Of a DNA stretch of 64,000 nt, positions 22,841 to 34,986 are shown in pieces (the first letter of the stretch is position 1; every line of letters starts with the position of its first letter). The position numbers and the translations under genes are program-made. Location of the stretch: NCBI GenBank assembly GCA_951799445.1, contig OX637290.1, positions 33,474,987 through 33,538,986 on the forward strand. The letters are read 5' to 3'. The DNA comes from Pseudisothecium myosuroides. Taxonomy: Eukaryota > Streptophyta > Bryopsida > Hypnales > Lembophyllaceae. Below the pieces are notes generated by a model, which was not told the origin of the DNA, did no database searches, and worked only from the letters and a program-made list of their open reading frames with translations.

Positions 22841-25800
22841 ATGGGGGACGAGCTTGCTGTAACGGCGGCAGTGATCTGTCGCGGATCGTCCCCTGCAGGA
22901 GACGACAACTTCGACATGAACGGATGCACGACGGAGTCGCCCGTTTTTGCGCAATCATCAATCCTAACATCCCCCGAGATGCAGCGAGCCTATTCGCAGT
23001 GGATTGAGTTCATGCGGCTGTTGCAATTGCCTGCGTTCGACAGTGGCACCGCGAATGCCGCTGCCCTGACTCCAGGGACTCTCGACGGCCTCTCGTGGGA
23101 AGGCACCGTGCCTGTTGCGGCTCGTAGTCTCGTGCCCTCCCTGTCCAACGGTTCGGCACCGGCGGAGTTTGCCATCACGGAGCTCCGAGGGATACCCAAG
23201 GCGGGTCTGGACCACTTCGTCCTGGCGAACTCGAGCAACGGGAAGCCGCTCTACGGGGCGTACGTGAGAAACTCCCAGGGAGAGCCGTGTTTGCAACAGC
23301 TCTTCGAGTTCTCGCAGACCGCCTTCGACGCGGGCGTGTTTCTGCCTGTCCCCACTGTTGGTGGCCACTTCCAAGGACATTATGGACTGGACTACGCCCG
23401 TTATCGCTTCTTTGGCTCAATTGCGAGCCTCCCGGAACTCCTAAGGTTGCCAGCCTCGCCGACCTCGGGCTTCCTTCACCCGTCGCCTGGCGCTCGTCGC
23501 CCTCCGCTCGATGTGGCGCTGGAGCGTGCTGCGAAAGCAATTACTCCCGCTCCATCGACTCATGATGAGGTGCATAACAGCATGGACTCGCTCATGAGCC
23601 CCCATCCAACGCCGCTTTCGCCAGCAGAGACGCCAAACCCAAGTGCTGTAAGCAGCTTTGCTGCCCCGTCTTACAACGATTGTGTGTCGTGCTACCAAGA
23701 GACTCAAGAGGAAATACTGGACGCACTCCCAAACTCGCCCTGCAGCCTTACATCAAGTTGCACCGGCGAGGGTGAGTCGCCACTCAAGCCTGCTGATGAA
23801 CCTCCGCAGCCACAAGTTCAGCAGACCGTGGACGCGCCCCCTTCGAGCTCGTCGGCTTCAGAGAAGCGTGTACCCGACCGTTGCCAGCCCTGGTCTTTGT
23901 GTGTCGCGTGCAAGAAGTTTTGGGGGATTGACGGCCTCCCGGCGAAGCACTTTAAGACGGACGTTTTCCGCACACCGGGAGAGGAGGCCCCTGCTATACT
24001 ATGCAGCGAGAAAACCGCTGTGAGGAAGCGGAAGTGGACACAATGCCGACACGGTCCCAAGAGCAAGACATCGGAGTATCGCGGCGTTAATTTGTATAAG
24101 AGAACCTGGAAATGGGAAGCGCATATCTGGTATGATTGATCACGAACATTGTTCTTTATGTTTCTTGAAAGGATGCTAAACTTTGCATGTTACCCAGGCC
24201 TCTGCACGTTTTGTCAATGCATGGAACAGTTAGTCAGTTCGCTTGTAATGCATGACTTTGCAGTTGAGTTTAATAGACCATTGTTTACGAACAGAGTATG
24301 TTCTGTTCTGTTTATTAACTATGTACAGTGTATGTTCTGTTCTGTTTGATGTCAGGCACGATGGCGAACAACTCTATCTTGGTGAGAGCATACTCAACAA
24401 AATCTCACATGATGACATGATGCTTTCCAGAGAAGATTAAATCATTTAGATGCATATATTGCTGATCATGACTTGTGAAGTAACTCTCTTTCAAATATAT
24501 GATATTGTTTTTCGTTCATTTCTGATGAATATCCCGTATGCGTGAAAACTCTGACGGCTAAAGTAATCTCCTCTGCATGTACCGGTTGGCAGGTGCATCT
24601 ATGACGAAGACTCATGCCGCACAGTAATTTGCCAACCCCTTCCTCACAAAGTTCTTGTGATTGCTACTAATCTAAGGTTTATAAAAGTGGTCGAGTTCAC
24701 TGGGTTTTTTTTTGGGTTTCCGTGTGGGCGACAATCCTGTGACTTTTTCTTGTGTCACAGTCCTGTGACCCAAGGAAAAGTCACAGGACTGTCGCTCACA
24801 CAGGGCAAAGTGAGACAGGGAAACCCGAAAAAACCCGTAGTGGTTGTCTCTGTTGGTGCTGTGCACGTGATAAATGCTCGATTGCTCGATCATGCCAGAG
24901 AAGACTATCTAACAATTGAATATTGAATAGCCTTCAGGACTAATTAGAGTGTGCATGTGTTCCATGTTGAGAAGTTTGAATAATTTGGTTTCATTATTAC
25001 CATCAATCGTGACTATGCTCACTTGCCATTGTTGCCAACTTCACATCCTAAAACATGACATTGATGGTGCAGGGTGTATGACAGAGCCGCTCTCTTCCTG
25101 TTTGGACCTGATGCCGAAATCAACTTCAAGCCCGAAGGATATCAACAGGAATATGAGTTCGTAAGTACCGATTTCCTGAAACATATAAGCCTTAATATAA
25201 GTTCTGTTTTGTACCCTTACATCTGGAAGACAGTTCAGTTTAGTGACAGATGCTCCATGATATTTGTAAAACTGCATGAAGACTGCCGTTGAGCCTGCTC
25301 TGTCATGTGAATCTTTCGAAGATTTGATGAGGCATTCAGTGCATATATGCATTCGTTACTGACTGTGCCGGAGGTTTTAATTTATAATGGCAGATGCAAA
25401 GATTGAGTTATGGGCAGATGGTGGTTTACCTTCGACGAGAGAGCCGACAAAATGGCGAGGAGGTCAGATACCCAGGAGTAGCGAAGGTGAAATCCAATCT
25501 GTTTTCTGCATCCTTCAGACCAAGGAAGGAGAAACAGTAAGCGATTTCAATAGTTCCGGCCTTCTTTAATTTCTTAATAATTGATTGCGGTAACTTTCTC
25601 GTGATGCTGAAGTTTTCTCTTTAAGTGTTCACTTGTACATGCCATGGACCCTTTTCTTACCATTGTCCTTTTACAATGATGGGTACACGTCAGGTCACAT
25701 GAGCATATTGGATACTTCGGTACCGAAGAGGAAGCTCTCAGGTACAGTTATACATCATTGCTCCTAGACCAGGGCCTCATTTGACTTTACATTACGCTCA

Positions 25801-28182
25801 GCTGCATATTAGTTTACAGAGACATGTCAGTTTATAGAGACACTTGATCTCTTTAATTCTCTTCTGGAGGTCTGTCTATACATTCAATTGCTTTCTTGAA
25901 ACTTTGATGATGTGCATGCATGTTCACATTAAAAAAAACCCAACAACAGCCAATTGTGTTTGCATTCGTCACGTACTTTAATAACTGGTGTATAGACATC
26001 TAACTTGAGTTTACCGTGCGTGACTGACTCATTCCTGCTTTCCTAAATGCGAGCAGGGCCGTTCTGAAGGAGGCAAGGCGTCGAAGAAACTACGAGATCG
26101 CTGCGAAAATACTGGACGTTCATCATTTGAGGAGCGTCAGGCCAGCAACTGGGAAGATCAAACAGAAGCGCAGTAAGTGTTTTCGAACCCCGCTCTCATG
26201 AAACCATACTTCAACTCACTGATTTCCAGAGTGACTATACGTCGTTGATCATTTAATTACCTTGCATCTCAGAGACAACATTTACCGGTCGACGGTTTGG
26301 ACCAACTAAATGAAATAAAATTGATTCGTCATGTGTAACCGCACTGATGCCTTTTTGTGGTTTCTATTGACAGGGTCTCATGCAGCTTGCATGGTCGAGG
26401 CTCTCAAGATGGTAGGCTCAAAGCCTTCCACGAGGGCTTCGAAACGAGCTCAGTGCGCTGCAGCGAAGTCTAACACTGCGATTCAAACTCAGGCAGATGC
26501 ACTTCCTATCCTGGAAGTTGCTATTGCACCGCCGACGCGGCAGTGTACCAAGAAAACCGTAAAATCAGAGGCATCAGCTGCAGCAAAGGATAGTACTGCC
26601 GCTGTCCCCGTGTCAACCGCAACTCCTCGTAGCCAGGTACAAGACATAAATGCTTTCAGGTGACATTTTAAGAGAAATCCCTGTTACGCTTGTAGCACAA
26701 CTGGCTTTGCTCTAGCTACTGTCGAATGTGTAGCAGCGAGCATTTACTGAATTCTCTTGTTATAGATGCGTATGACCAGCTTGAATGACACATAAGTTAA
26801 TGTCAAAAGCAACCGAGTCGATCAATTAACTAAACAGCAATTTTGGTTAAATTCATTACATCCAGTGATCCAGAGAATGAAAATAATTCACATCCTAATT
26901 TGGTGCTTCACCGCTATTGGCAGGAACCTGAATCAGCAACTCCTAATCCTACACGTACGTATTTTCGGAAGAGTTTAAAGGCTCAAGAGAAGACTGCCCT
27001 GAAGGAGGAGATCATCGAACCTGCATCTGTCGCCGTAGCCGTGGAAGCAGCTCCTAGCCAGGTACCAACATCTTCAATTCAGAAACCATTACGACACTTA
27101 ATGGAATCATGTGCACTTGCATACATTATGCCATGTTATGCTGAACACAGAACTCTGAAAGCAACTAATACAGTCAACTAGGTATCGCTCTCAATTAGCG
27201 AGATCTAATCTCTAGATTGAAAATACACAACTGAATACCACCAGTACGTCTGAAGTCTGAAACCCTTGCAGAAAAGAACTAACTCACTGACCATTTACCG
27301 TGATCCGACCGACAGAAAGCGAGGGCGGCAGGAAAGAGGAAGAACAACAAGTCTACATCGTCCTCGGGAGCAAAGAAGCGTGCGAGAGGGACAGACCCGC
27401 TCACTCGATTCCTGCGGGAGGTCATGACAGAGGAAGAGTCCTCAGTCTCGCCTGCTCCACTGCGAAGGAATCAGCCACGGCGTTGCAATTATACCTCAAG
27501 CACATCAGTTGCAAGTCGTCAACCAGAAATTGCTAGTCGTCAACCAGGGATTGCGTCCACTCCAGTACTTCCCGACGTGATTCCTCAGCCCATGACCGTG
27601 GCTCCCCCACCTCCAACCACGCCTGCACAATTCCCAACCTCCAGCACTCGCCCTGTCGCAGCAAATCCGCTTCCAGTGGCCCACCACTTGATGTCAGTAA
27701 GCATGAGCACTGGTTCCAAAACTGACTCGGATGGGTCTGGCACTCATGCTTATTTAGCGGACCGAGAAGGTGAATCGTCTGGCACCCCGGAGAGCCAAGA
27801 GTCGGGCTATGCGAGCAGCAGCTGCCTTTCTTTCCAATCTGTTGGACCCACGTCGAAGCTGGGTGAACTAATTTCGTCCCAAGGCACCACCGTTGAGCAA
27901 GCCAAGCAGGAGGCGAGGCGTCAGTTTCAGGAGGCGTGTGATTGGTTGGTCATGCAACGAGGTAATCTACATGCTTTGGAGAATCCACGGCAGTCCGAGT
28001 CCAAGGCGCCGAAATCACCTGGCGTGATTCGTCCTGTGGCACGACGTTTGCCTCTTACGAATTGGATTCTTCAGCCTGGTGAGGTGTCTGCAGCAAGCGA
28101 TGCAGTTCAGATTTCTGCGAATCTGGCTTCTCCCGGACGTGCAGGAGGTGGTCGGCTCTATATTGATCTCTTTGGTGCTTAA
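22841..28182 (+). CDS. AP2-like transcription factor, two AP2 repeats, 1002 aa, ten coding exons
   Basis: Predicted nuclear DNA-binding regulator of the APETALA2 family. Exons by frame and GT-AG sites: 22841-24129, 24356-24381, 24593-24623, 25073-25160, 25394-25536, 25694-25741, 26057-26172, 26374-26636, 26924-27061, 27316-28182. All junctions keep frame. AP2 repeat 1 (residues ~410-470) reads SEYRGVNLYKRTWKWEAHIW, then DGEQLYLG, HAAQVYDRAA and DAEINF, closest to repeat 1 of the AP2/TOE lineage. A linker with LRRES follows. Repeat 2 (~503-562) is strongly altered: RYPGV for YRGV, then GYFGTEEEALRAV. Its usual C-terminal NF part is missing. Before repeat 1 lie a Cys-rich stretch (C-x6-C-x2-C, ~346-356) and a basic RKRKW. 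The rest is Ser/Pro/Ala-rich and probably disordered. The start is the first ATG after the in-frame TAG at 22718. Family is firm; biological role is unknown. Confidence 0.88.
24698..24842. mobile_element. CACTA-type MITE in intron 3 of the AP2-like gene
   Basis: A 145-bp unit begins CACTGGGTTT and ends AAACCCGTAGTG. The arms share 'gggtttcc' with its complement, and inner arms 'gtcctgtgactttt' form a hairpin. GTT flanks both sides, the 3-bp target duplication of CACTA elements. It lies within the intron at 24624-25072, well away from both splice sites, so it need not disturb splicing. Confidence 0.85.
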
Positions 28183-28800
28183 CTGCCTTACGGTGACTGA
28201 GTCGTAGAGATCATACGGGTGGTCTCAACGCAAGGTGAAGTTTGGTTTTACTGCAGTGGAGATGGAACTCGTGGAGGTACGTGGTGGTGCCTCGTTGCGG
28301 GCCGAGTTGTTGCTGTTCATCAGATTTGGTTGTTGGATTTCTGGAGCTAGTCACTGCCAGTGTTTCTGTACATATGGTCGGACAAAATGGAGTACTTACA
28401 AATATCGGAGATGGAAGCTGGAACACTGAAGCTAGGGTCATGGACGGGATTTTAACAGAAATTTTGGTGTGTGGATCGAGGCTGCTTTGTAGGGCCTCTC
28501 GGAAAGACATGCTTGACTATTTATGTATTTTGTTGTGTGTGGAGGCTTAATACATATTCATAGAATATACTTTGTGCATAAGTCTTAGTTCTTGATGCAG
28601 TATGCCTACTTTCATATACAGCTTAGAATCAAAGCAGCTGCTTTATTCCATCAGGAGTTTCCAAGCTGTCCTTCAATAATTTGCTTATTAGCTACGTAAC
28701 CTAAGCTGGCTGATCAAAGACCAATAGACCGTAGACTTTGCTCAAGGTTTTGCTGTCCATGTAATGTGAGATTTGGTCATTTCAATAAAGATGTTCCATC
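28183..28800 (+). other. Probable 3' untranslated region of the AP2-like gene
   Basis: The composition stays moderately GC-rich after the TAA stop. An AATAAA polyadenylation signal lies at 28784-28789. Small frames here have no recognisable product. An alternative end further upstream is possible. Confidence 0.5.
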
Positions 28801-30105
28801 TTTCGCTCCAACTCAAGAGTATCGTGCTCTTAATTGGTAAGAGTCTTTAAAATCTTCAATCGATTCACTGTTGAAATGAACTGAAGACTCCAACTAAAAG
28901 AGTATCGTGCTCTACTGTTATCTTTAAGTTTCTAATCATAGTGCTGGAAAGCAATATTCATGGTGAGTTCTCTGCAAAAGCATAATTTATAGTTTAGGTT
29001 TGTGTTGTCAAAGGAAAGACGCGGTCACAGTGATGGTTGTCCATTAGCAGGCTGATGGAGTGCAAAAGTATTGACTTGTCCTTGGCAGGGTACAGTTTGA
29101 AAGTCTTCTAACTGCAACCTCAATTAATGGAATTTCCACTAGATAAGCAATTTCAAGTAGCAAAGTCCTGCACAGTTGTACAGATCTAAGTGAAATCTTT
29201 TCCGGCCTGGCCAATTATCAACGTACGTACGTAAAACCACTTGAGTATCTCATTTCTGGCTATCGGATATTTGCCAAAATCATTAAAACTGCCTTGTACG
29301 TATTAGTTTTAAATCGGTGCAGTTTCGGCCTCCCTGCCTAAACCTGAAATCAACAACAGTTCCAGTTTTCAGAGCTTTGGAAATTCGAAAACTTTGGGGC
29401 TCTGTATCAGGCATGCCAGTTTAAAGAATATGATTGCAATGCTTGCTTGAAGAATGCTCTGAGTCTGTACTAGTACTGACGAATCCACATTCTTGTTTGA
29501 TTTTTGCTCGAGAGTGATAGACGCCGACAAGTTTAATAACTTCTTCAATTCTTTGCTATGTGCACCCATAATCGTCACCTAAAATGTACAGACTGCACCA
29601 CATGGTCTAAACCTGAAAGTGTTAAGTTTGTGGAATATTGCCATTTTAACAAATATCCGTCGGCTGGAAATCCTAGCCTACTGGAGAGGATGAAATACAG
29701 TTTGCAATTTTGCATAGTAAACTTGCATATATAATGTAAAAGGTTAAAATTGCGCGTATCATATAGCCAATTTGATGGACTTGACGTTTCAATCTAACTG
29801 CTTCCTTGAAGGTATGTACAGTATTGTACATGTACTACATGCCCATTAACAAGTAGATTCTTTTGATTCGTAGGAATCATGGGATCTGGTTGTTAGTTTT
29901 GATAATTCAATAGTCTTACCAAAAGCCCTTTCTGGGGTATTCATTCATACCGTGCCACTAGTCTCATAATTCAGCAATATGGCGAATTTCATTAAAATGG
30001 TGGTATTCCATGTGTCATTTTCACACCGTCACATCTAGAACAAGTGTACATTGCTAACATCTAGGTCAGTTTTAGATTTCAGAAATCTAGGACTGACATA
30101 GATAT
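28801..30105. other. Intergenic, no gene seen; inverted repeat partner at 29979-30007
   Basis: Composition falls gradually towards AT-rich. The stretch 'gaatttcattaaaatggtgg' near 29982 is inverted relative to 30962-30985, so a ~1-kb unit enclosing the family A copy at 30106-30839 may be an older element. Confidence 0.45.
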
Positions 30106-30839
30106 GGGTGATTGCATAAAACACTTGTACTATTTTCTGTCACGCGTTACATGTTGATTAGTTTTTTGGCCATAACTTTTGCATTTTGACTCTAAATGAC
30201 TCAAAATTCACAAGCAAGGTACTTATGACTATTATACATCTTGTCTAATTTTTTTGGAATTTTTAAAAAATATTTTACTATTTAATAATAGCCCCCAATA
30301 TTTTGTCACAAATGCCAATTTAGGGGTTTTTAGTACTATTTAGTACCCATAAAAACAAATTTGGAACTGAAATTTGGTAGAGATGGTCTTCTAGTAGACT
30401 TGTAGCTATTGTCTAAAGGAATTCTAAAAATACTTAATTTTATATGGTATAAAAGTCCACAAAGTTAGCCTCTTTCTACTTGCATTTTGAAACATGTAAA
30501 AAATTATTTTGGTATTTTTTTTGGTGAATGACCATTTTTATAGAGTTACTACAAATGGCCAATTTTTATTTTTTTAATTTAAGTTTTTTCCTCTTTTCTA
30601 CTAATTAAAACATCAAAGTATGTATTTTTCTAGTGATTTGGCACTTTTCTAGTTCTCCTACTTAGACAATTTTTTAATGAATTTCCTTTGGTGGTTACCT
30701 TCATCTTAAAGGTGCATACATTGGTCATATTTTTTATCTTTTATAAAAATTGATTTTATAATTTTAAAGTACTCTAGAAAAAATCATGAGTACTATTGCA
30801 CAACCCAAAAAATAGTATAGGTGTTTTGTGCAATCACCC
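30106..30839 (+). mobile_element. Family A element, 734 bp, ATAT duplication
   Basis: It starts GGGTGATTGCATAAAACACT and ends with the inverse GTGTTTTGTGCAATCACCC. ATAT is found directly outside both ends. The interior follows the family order: 'ttttggccataacttttgc', 'tttactattta', 'atagcccccaat', 'tagtactatttagtaccc', 'gaatgaccat', 'ggtggttaccttcatctta' and 'atcatgagtact'. There is no ORF. Confidence 0.85.
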
Positions 30840-31109
30840 ATATCAAACCATGCAGTCTAGGATTGGTATAGATTTCAAATATCTAGTACGGATATAGATT
30901 TTGGTACAGAAAAAATAGTTCAGACTATGCGGTCTGAACTGCTAAAAGTGCCAAATTAATGGAATTCTGCCATTTTAATGAAATTGGCCATCAATGCTAT
31001 CAAGATGACAAGGTGGCTTTTTTTGGTTCATGCCATAAAAAAGGTAATTTAGTTGCTTGCCAGATCATTTGCATATTATTTGCAAGAAGTGCCAATGCTC
31101 TTTCATTAT
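30840..31109. other. Intergenic, possible right arm of an older inverted-repeat unit
   Basis: It contains 'ctgccattttaatgaaattg', inverted relative to 29982-30005. No gene is seen. Confidence 0.4.
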
Positions 31110-32546
31110 ACTGTACAATTTGTATAGTAAGGTCTATTTCATTTACAAATTTTTGAAATCGCAAGGAAGGAAATTTCACATCTGCCAACTTTGATAGACT
31201 CTCGAGGGCTCAAAAATTGGTCTTTGACCATGAAATTTTTACCACAACATCACCTTTAAGTTAATTATATGTGTGCCATATTTCAAGGCCAAATGATTTA
31301 CACAAGAAAAGATATTCGAAACCTCCCAACCTGTGTAGCCGTGAGACAAATTTCACTACTGCCAACTTTGACACCCTCCCAAGGACTGAAATTTTTTTCT
31401 TTTGCTATGAAATTTTTGGCATAGGACCATCTATATGTTTATCACATGTGTGAAAAATTTCAATTCCAAAAGACCCCCACAAAAATAGATATTTAAAATC
31501 TACCAACGTATAGTTGTGAGAAACAATTTCACTACTACCAATTTTGACACTATCCCAAGGGTTGAAAAATTGTTTATTTACCATGAAATTTGTATGATGA
31601 AATCATCTCTATGTTAATAACATGTATGCCAAATTTCAAGTTCAAAAGATTCACTCAAAAAAAAATATGCTAATTCTACCAACATGTGTAGTTGTGAGAA
31701 CGATTTTTTTAGCCCTTGGAATAGTGTCAAAGTTTGGGTTAAAATTTCACACGGATGTAGAAAGTCATTCTTACAACTACACATGTTGGTAGAATTAGAA
31801 TATCTTTTTTTTGGTAAATCTTTTGACCTTGAAATTTGACACACATTTTATCAATATAAAGATGATCTCATTCCAAAAATTTCATGGTAAAATGTTTTTT
31901 TTTCAGCCCTTGGGATAGTGTCAAAGTTGGTAGTCGTGACATTTTTCTCACAGCTATACACATTGATAGAACTAGCATATTTTTTTTTGTGTGAATATTT
32001 TGAACTTGAAATTTGGGCACACATGTTATTAACATAGAGATGATTTTATCATACAAATTTCATGGTAAATAAACAATTTTTCAACCCTTGGGATAGTGTC
32101 AAAATTGGTAGAGTGAAATTGTTTCTCACAACTATACGTTGGTAGATTTTGAATATCTATTTTTGTGGAGGTCTTTTGGAATTGAAATTTTTCACACATG
32201 TGATAAACATATAGATGGTCCTATGCCAAAAATTTCATAGCAAAAGAAAAAAAATTCAATCCTTGGGAGAGTGTCAAAGTTTGCAATAATGAAATTTTTC
32301 TCACGACTACACATGTTGGGAGATTTCAAATATCTTTTCTTGTGTAAATCATTTGGCCTTGAAATCTGGCACACATATAATTAACTTAAAGATGATGTTG
32401 TGGTAAAAATTTCATGATCAAAGACCAATTTTTGAGCCCTCGAGAGGCTATCAAAGTTGGCAGATGTGAAATTTCCTTCCCTGCGATTTCAAAACTTTGT
32501 AAATGAACTTTGTAAACTTTGTAAATGAAGACCTTATTGTACAGTG
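31110..32546. mobile_element. Foldback-like element 2, arms of ~172-bp units
   Basis: The organisation is the same as at 1861-3251. The outer ends are 'actgtacaat' and 'attgtacagt'. The arms are built of degenerate tandem units with 'tgccaactttga', 'ccatgaaatttt' and 'aacatgtgtgcc', and the centre near 31735 carries 'gggttaaaatttcacacgg'. Blocks next to the ends are 'atcgcaaggaaggaaatttc' and its complement. Sharing the centre with element 1, which is 29 kb away, makes a mobile origin more likely than a local palindrome. It has no coding sequence. Confidence 0.75.
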
Positions 32547-33933
32547 GGGGAACAAACATTCTTGCCGTGTCTTTTTATTCCCATACAAACAGGCACCTCC
32601 ATTTTCAAATGTTATTTTTCGCAATTTTGATGTAATTCTTGCATCATTGCATTCCTATATAGTCCCAATCATGTGTACCAAATTTCAACTTCAAAAAAGC
32701 AAAACTTCATTTTTGGTGAATTTTTTCCTTGGGGGTGTACTCCTTGAAAAAAATAAGCATACATGTGCGATAACCAAGTAATTAAAGAGGGAGTATATTT
32801 TTTTTGGTGTGTAGATTCTTTTGCATTCTATGATTATATAATTTTTCAATTTGGTGTATTATTTAGGAGGCATTCATTAATTTTAATTTCCAATTGCCAT
32901 GAATTTTTGGTATGCTATTTTATTATGCAAATTTTTTTCCACTACATTTTTTTCTTAAACTATGGGTTTTTTTGCACTCCATATTTTTTTGGCACTACTC
33001 CCTACTGAGTTTTAGTGAATATTTTGTTACACTCCATATTTTTTTCCACCTACTTACTACATGGAGTCAAGAAACTTGGTGTAGAATTTCTAGTTCAATT
33101 CCTGAAACATATTGCCTTAATGTAATGAATATACACATGCGTGACTGAAACAAAGACAAACAAGATATTACCAATGATTATCAGTGTTGAATCAAATGCC
33201 TATAATGTGGTCATGAACATAATGTGAATATGAAATGTGCAAACGCAGTTTTGAAGAAGTTATGGGGACAGAAAAAAATGGTAATGTTCTAAGTTCTAAC
33301 GCTGAATGCCGGTCCAAGCACAACCATAACTTCAAAAAACTATGGTTAGAAAATGCAAGTGTATGTGTATATGCCATAGGAAAATCATAATACAATGTCC
33401 ATAAAAAAGACCCTAAGCCCATCAACTACGCATCAAACATAAGAACAGAGCATTTGTGCATGTACAATAAGAATAACAACACCAACATTCAAACGAGATG
33501 ATTTAGGGTCTGTTGCAACATCACTCAAAACGCTAGGAGTTTAAGATTTCAATAAAGAGCCCGATTGTAAGAGCTAAAGAAAAGAAGTACATTTGCTAGA
33601 ATTCCAACATCACAGTTTGTTGGGTCAGTGTGATCCAACAACGCAATGATGGCTATAGTTCTACTCTTGCAACAACTTAATTAATCACTGACAACGAGAC
33701 CAACTCACAAAGTAGCCTTAGTCAAGAAATTTGACCCACAAAATTAATAAAATGAGGGTATCTTAAGTTTACTTTTTTGCTAATGGAACCCATTATTGAA
33801 CACCCTAGTAGTTAGAACACATCCAATGCTATTTTATATACTCTACGGTGTATAAAATCAAATTATAATTTTTAGCTCCAATGTTTTTTTGGCACCCTAC
33901 ATTTTATTACACGTATCTTTATCGCTTACTGCA
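32547..33933. other. Intergenic, no gene seen
   Basis: AT-rich, with T-homopolymer runs to about 33050 and a slightly richer part from 33100 to 33760. None of the frames (60-92 codons) shows a domain. Confidence 0.5.
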
Positions 33934-34964
33934 AGGTGAATGCAAGAAACATTTATACTATTTTGTGTCACACCTTGCATGCTGATTTGTTTTTTGGCCA
34001 TAACTTTTGCGTTTTGACTCCAAATGATTCAAAGATTTATAGATAAGGTACTCATGACTATTATACACCTTGCCTAATTTTTTTGTAATTTTCAAAAATA
34101 CTTTACTATCCAAAAATAGCCCCCAATTTTATATCACACTTGCCAATTTGGAGGTTTGTAGCAATGTTTTTTTTTGGGCCTTTTTAAGGCCCAAAATGCC
34201 TCAAAAAAAAATGGGTTGCATCAAGCCTATAGGAAAAAATTGAAGAAAAATTGAATGATAATGCCAAGTTGCTCCAATTTTTTTTAAAATTTTGGATGAA
34301 ATTGCTAATTTTAAATGAAATTCATCCAAATATGTTGATGAAATAATAGTTCTATCCAAAATATAGATGAATACTAAAATATTTGGCTACATCATTTTCT
34401 CGTATGCTACCACTTTAGCACTTCTCCAAAAACAAAAACAAAAACTCTGGTTTGTAGTACTATTTAGTACCCAAAAAAACAAATTTTGAGCTGAAATTTG
34501 GAAGGGATGGTACTTGTAGCTAATTCTTAAAAGGAATTCTAAAAATAATTAATTGTATAATTAATTATACAATTATGTGTGGAAGTCTTCAAAGTACAAT
34601 TCTTTTTGCTTGCAATTTAAAACATATAAAATATTATTTTGGAGTTTTTTGGGGTGAATGACCATCTCCATAGAGTTTTTACAAATGGCCAATTTTCATT
34701 TTATGTATTTATCTTTTTTCTATTTTTAACTAATTAAAACATCAAAATATCCATTTTCTTGAGATTTGGCACTTTTTTAGTTCTCCTACTTAGAGAATTT
34801 TTTAATGAATTTCCTTTGGTGGTTACCTTCATCTTAAAGGTATATACATTAGCCATATTTTATTTTATTTTTAAATGATTTTTCTAATTTTAAAGTATTG
34901 CAAAAAAAAATGATGAGTACTGTCAAAACGCAACAAAATTGGCAGGTGTTTCTTGCATTCACCC
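33934..34964 (+). mobile_element. Family A element with a 287-bp insertion
   Basis: The start is 'ggtgaatgcaagaaacattt' (first base of the terminus mutated) and the end is GTGTTTCTTGCATTCACCC. Relative to its sisters it carries extra DNA at 34162-34448. A second terminal-like motif, GTGTTTCTTGCAACTGCCC, follows at 34967-34985, perhaps the end of an older element into which this one jumped. Confidence 0.8.
34162..34448. mobile_element. 287-bp insertion with a 9-bp target duplication
   Basis: GGTTTGTAG occurs directly before (34153-34161) and directly after (34449-34457) this segment. In sister copies of family A the site is a single 'ggttt(t)tagtacta', so the duplication is real. A 9-bp duplication fits Mutator-like elements. 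The ends (CAATGTTTTTTTTTGG and CCAAAAACAAAAACAAAAAC then TCT) are only weakly inverted, so the class is uncertain. Confidence 0.6.
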
Positions 34965-34986
34965 AAGTGTTTCTTGCAACTGCCCT

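Noticed and set aside
22964..23707. Several minus-strand and shifted frames of 80-138 codons
   Set aside because: They are shadows of the GC-rich first exon of the AP2-like gene.
28088..28110. Possible miR172 target site (CTGCAGCA...) in the last AP2-gene exon
   Set aside because: Only the first eight bases agree with the known site. The part that should pair with the microRNA 5' end does not match.
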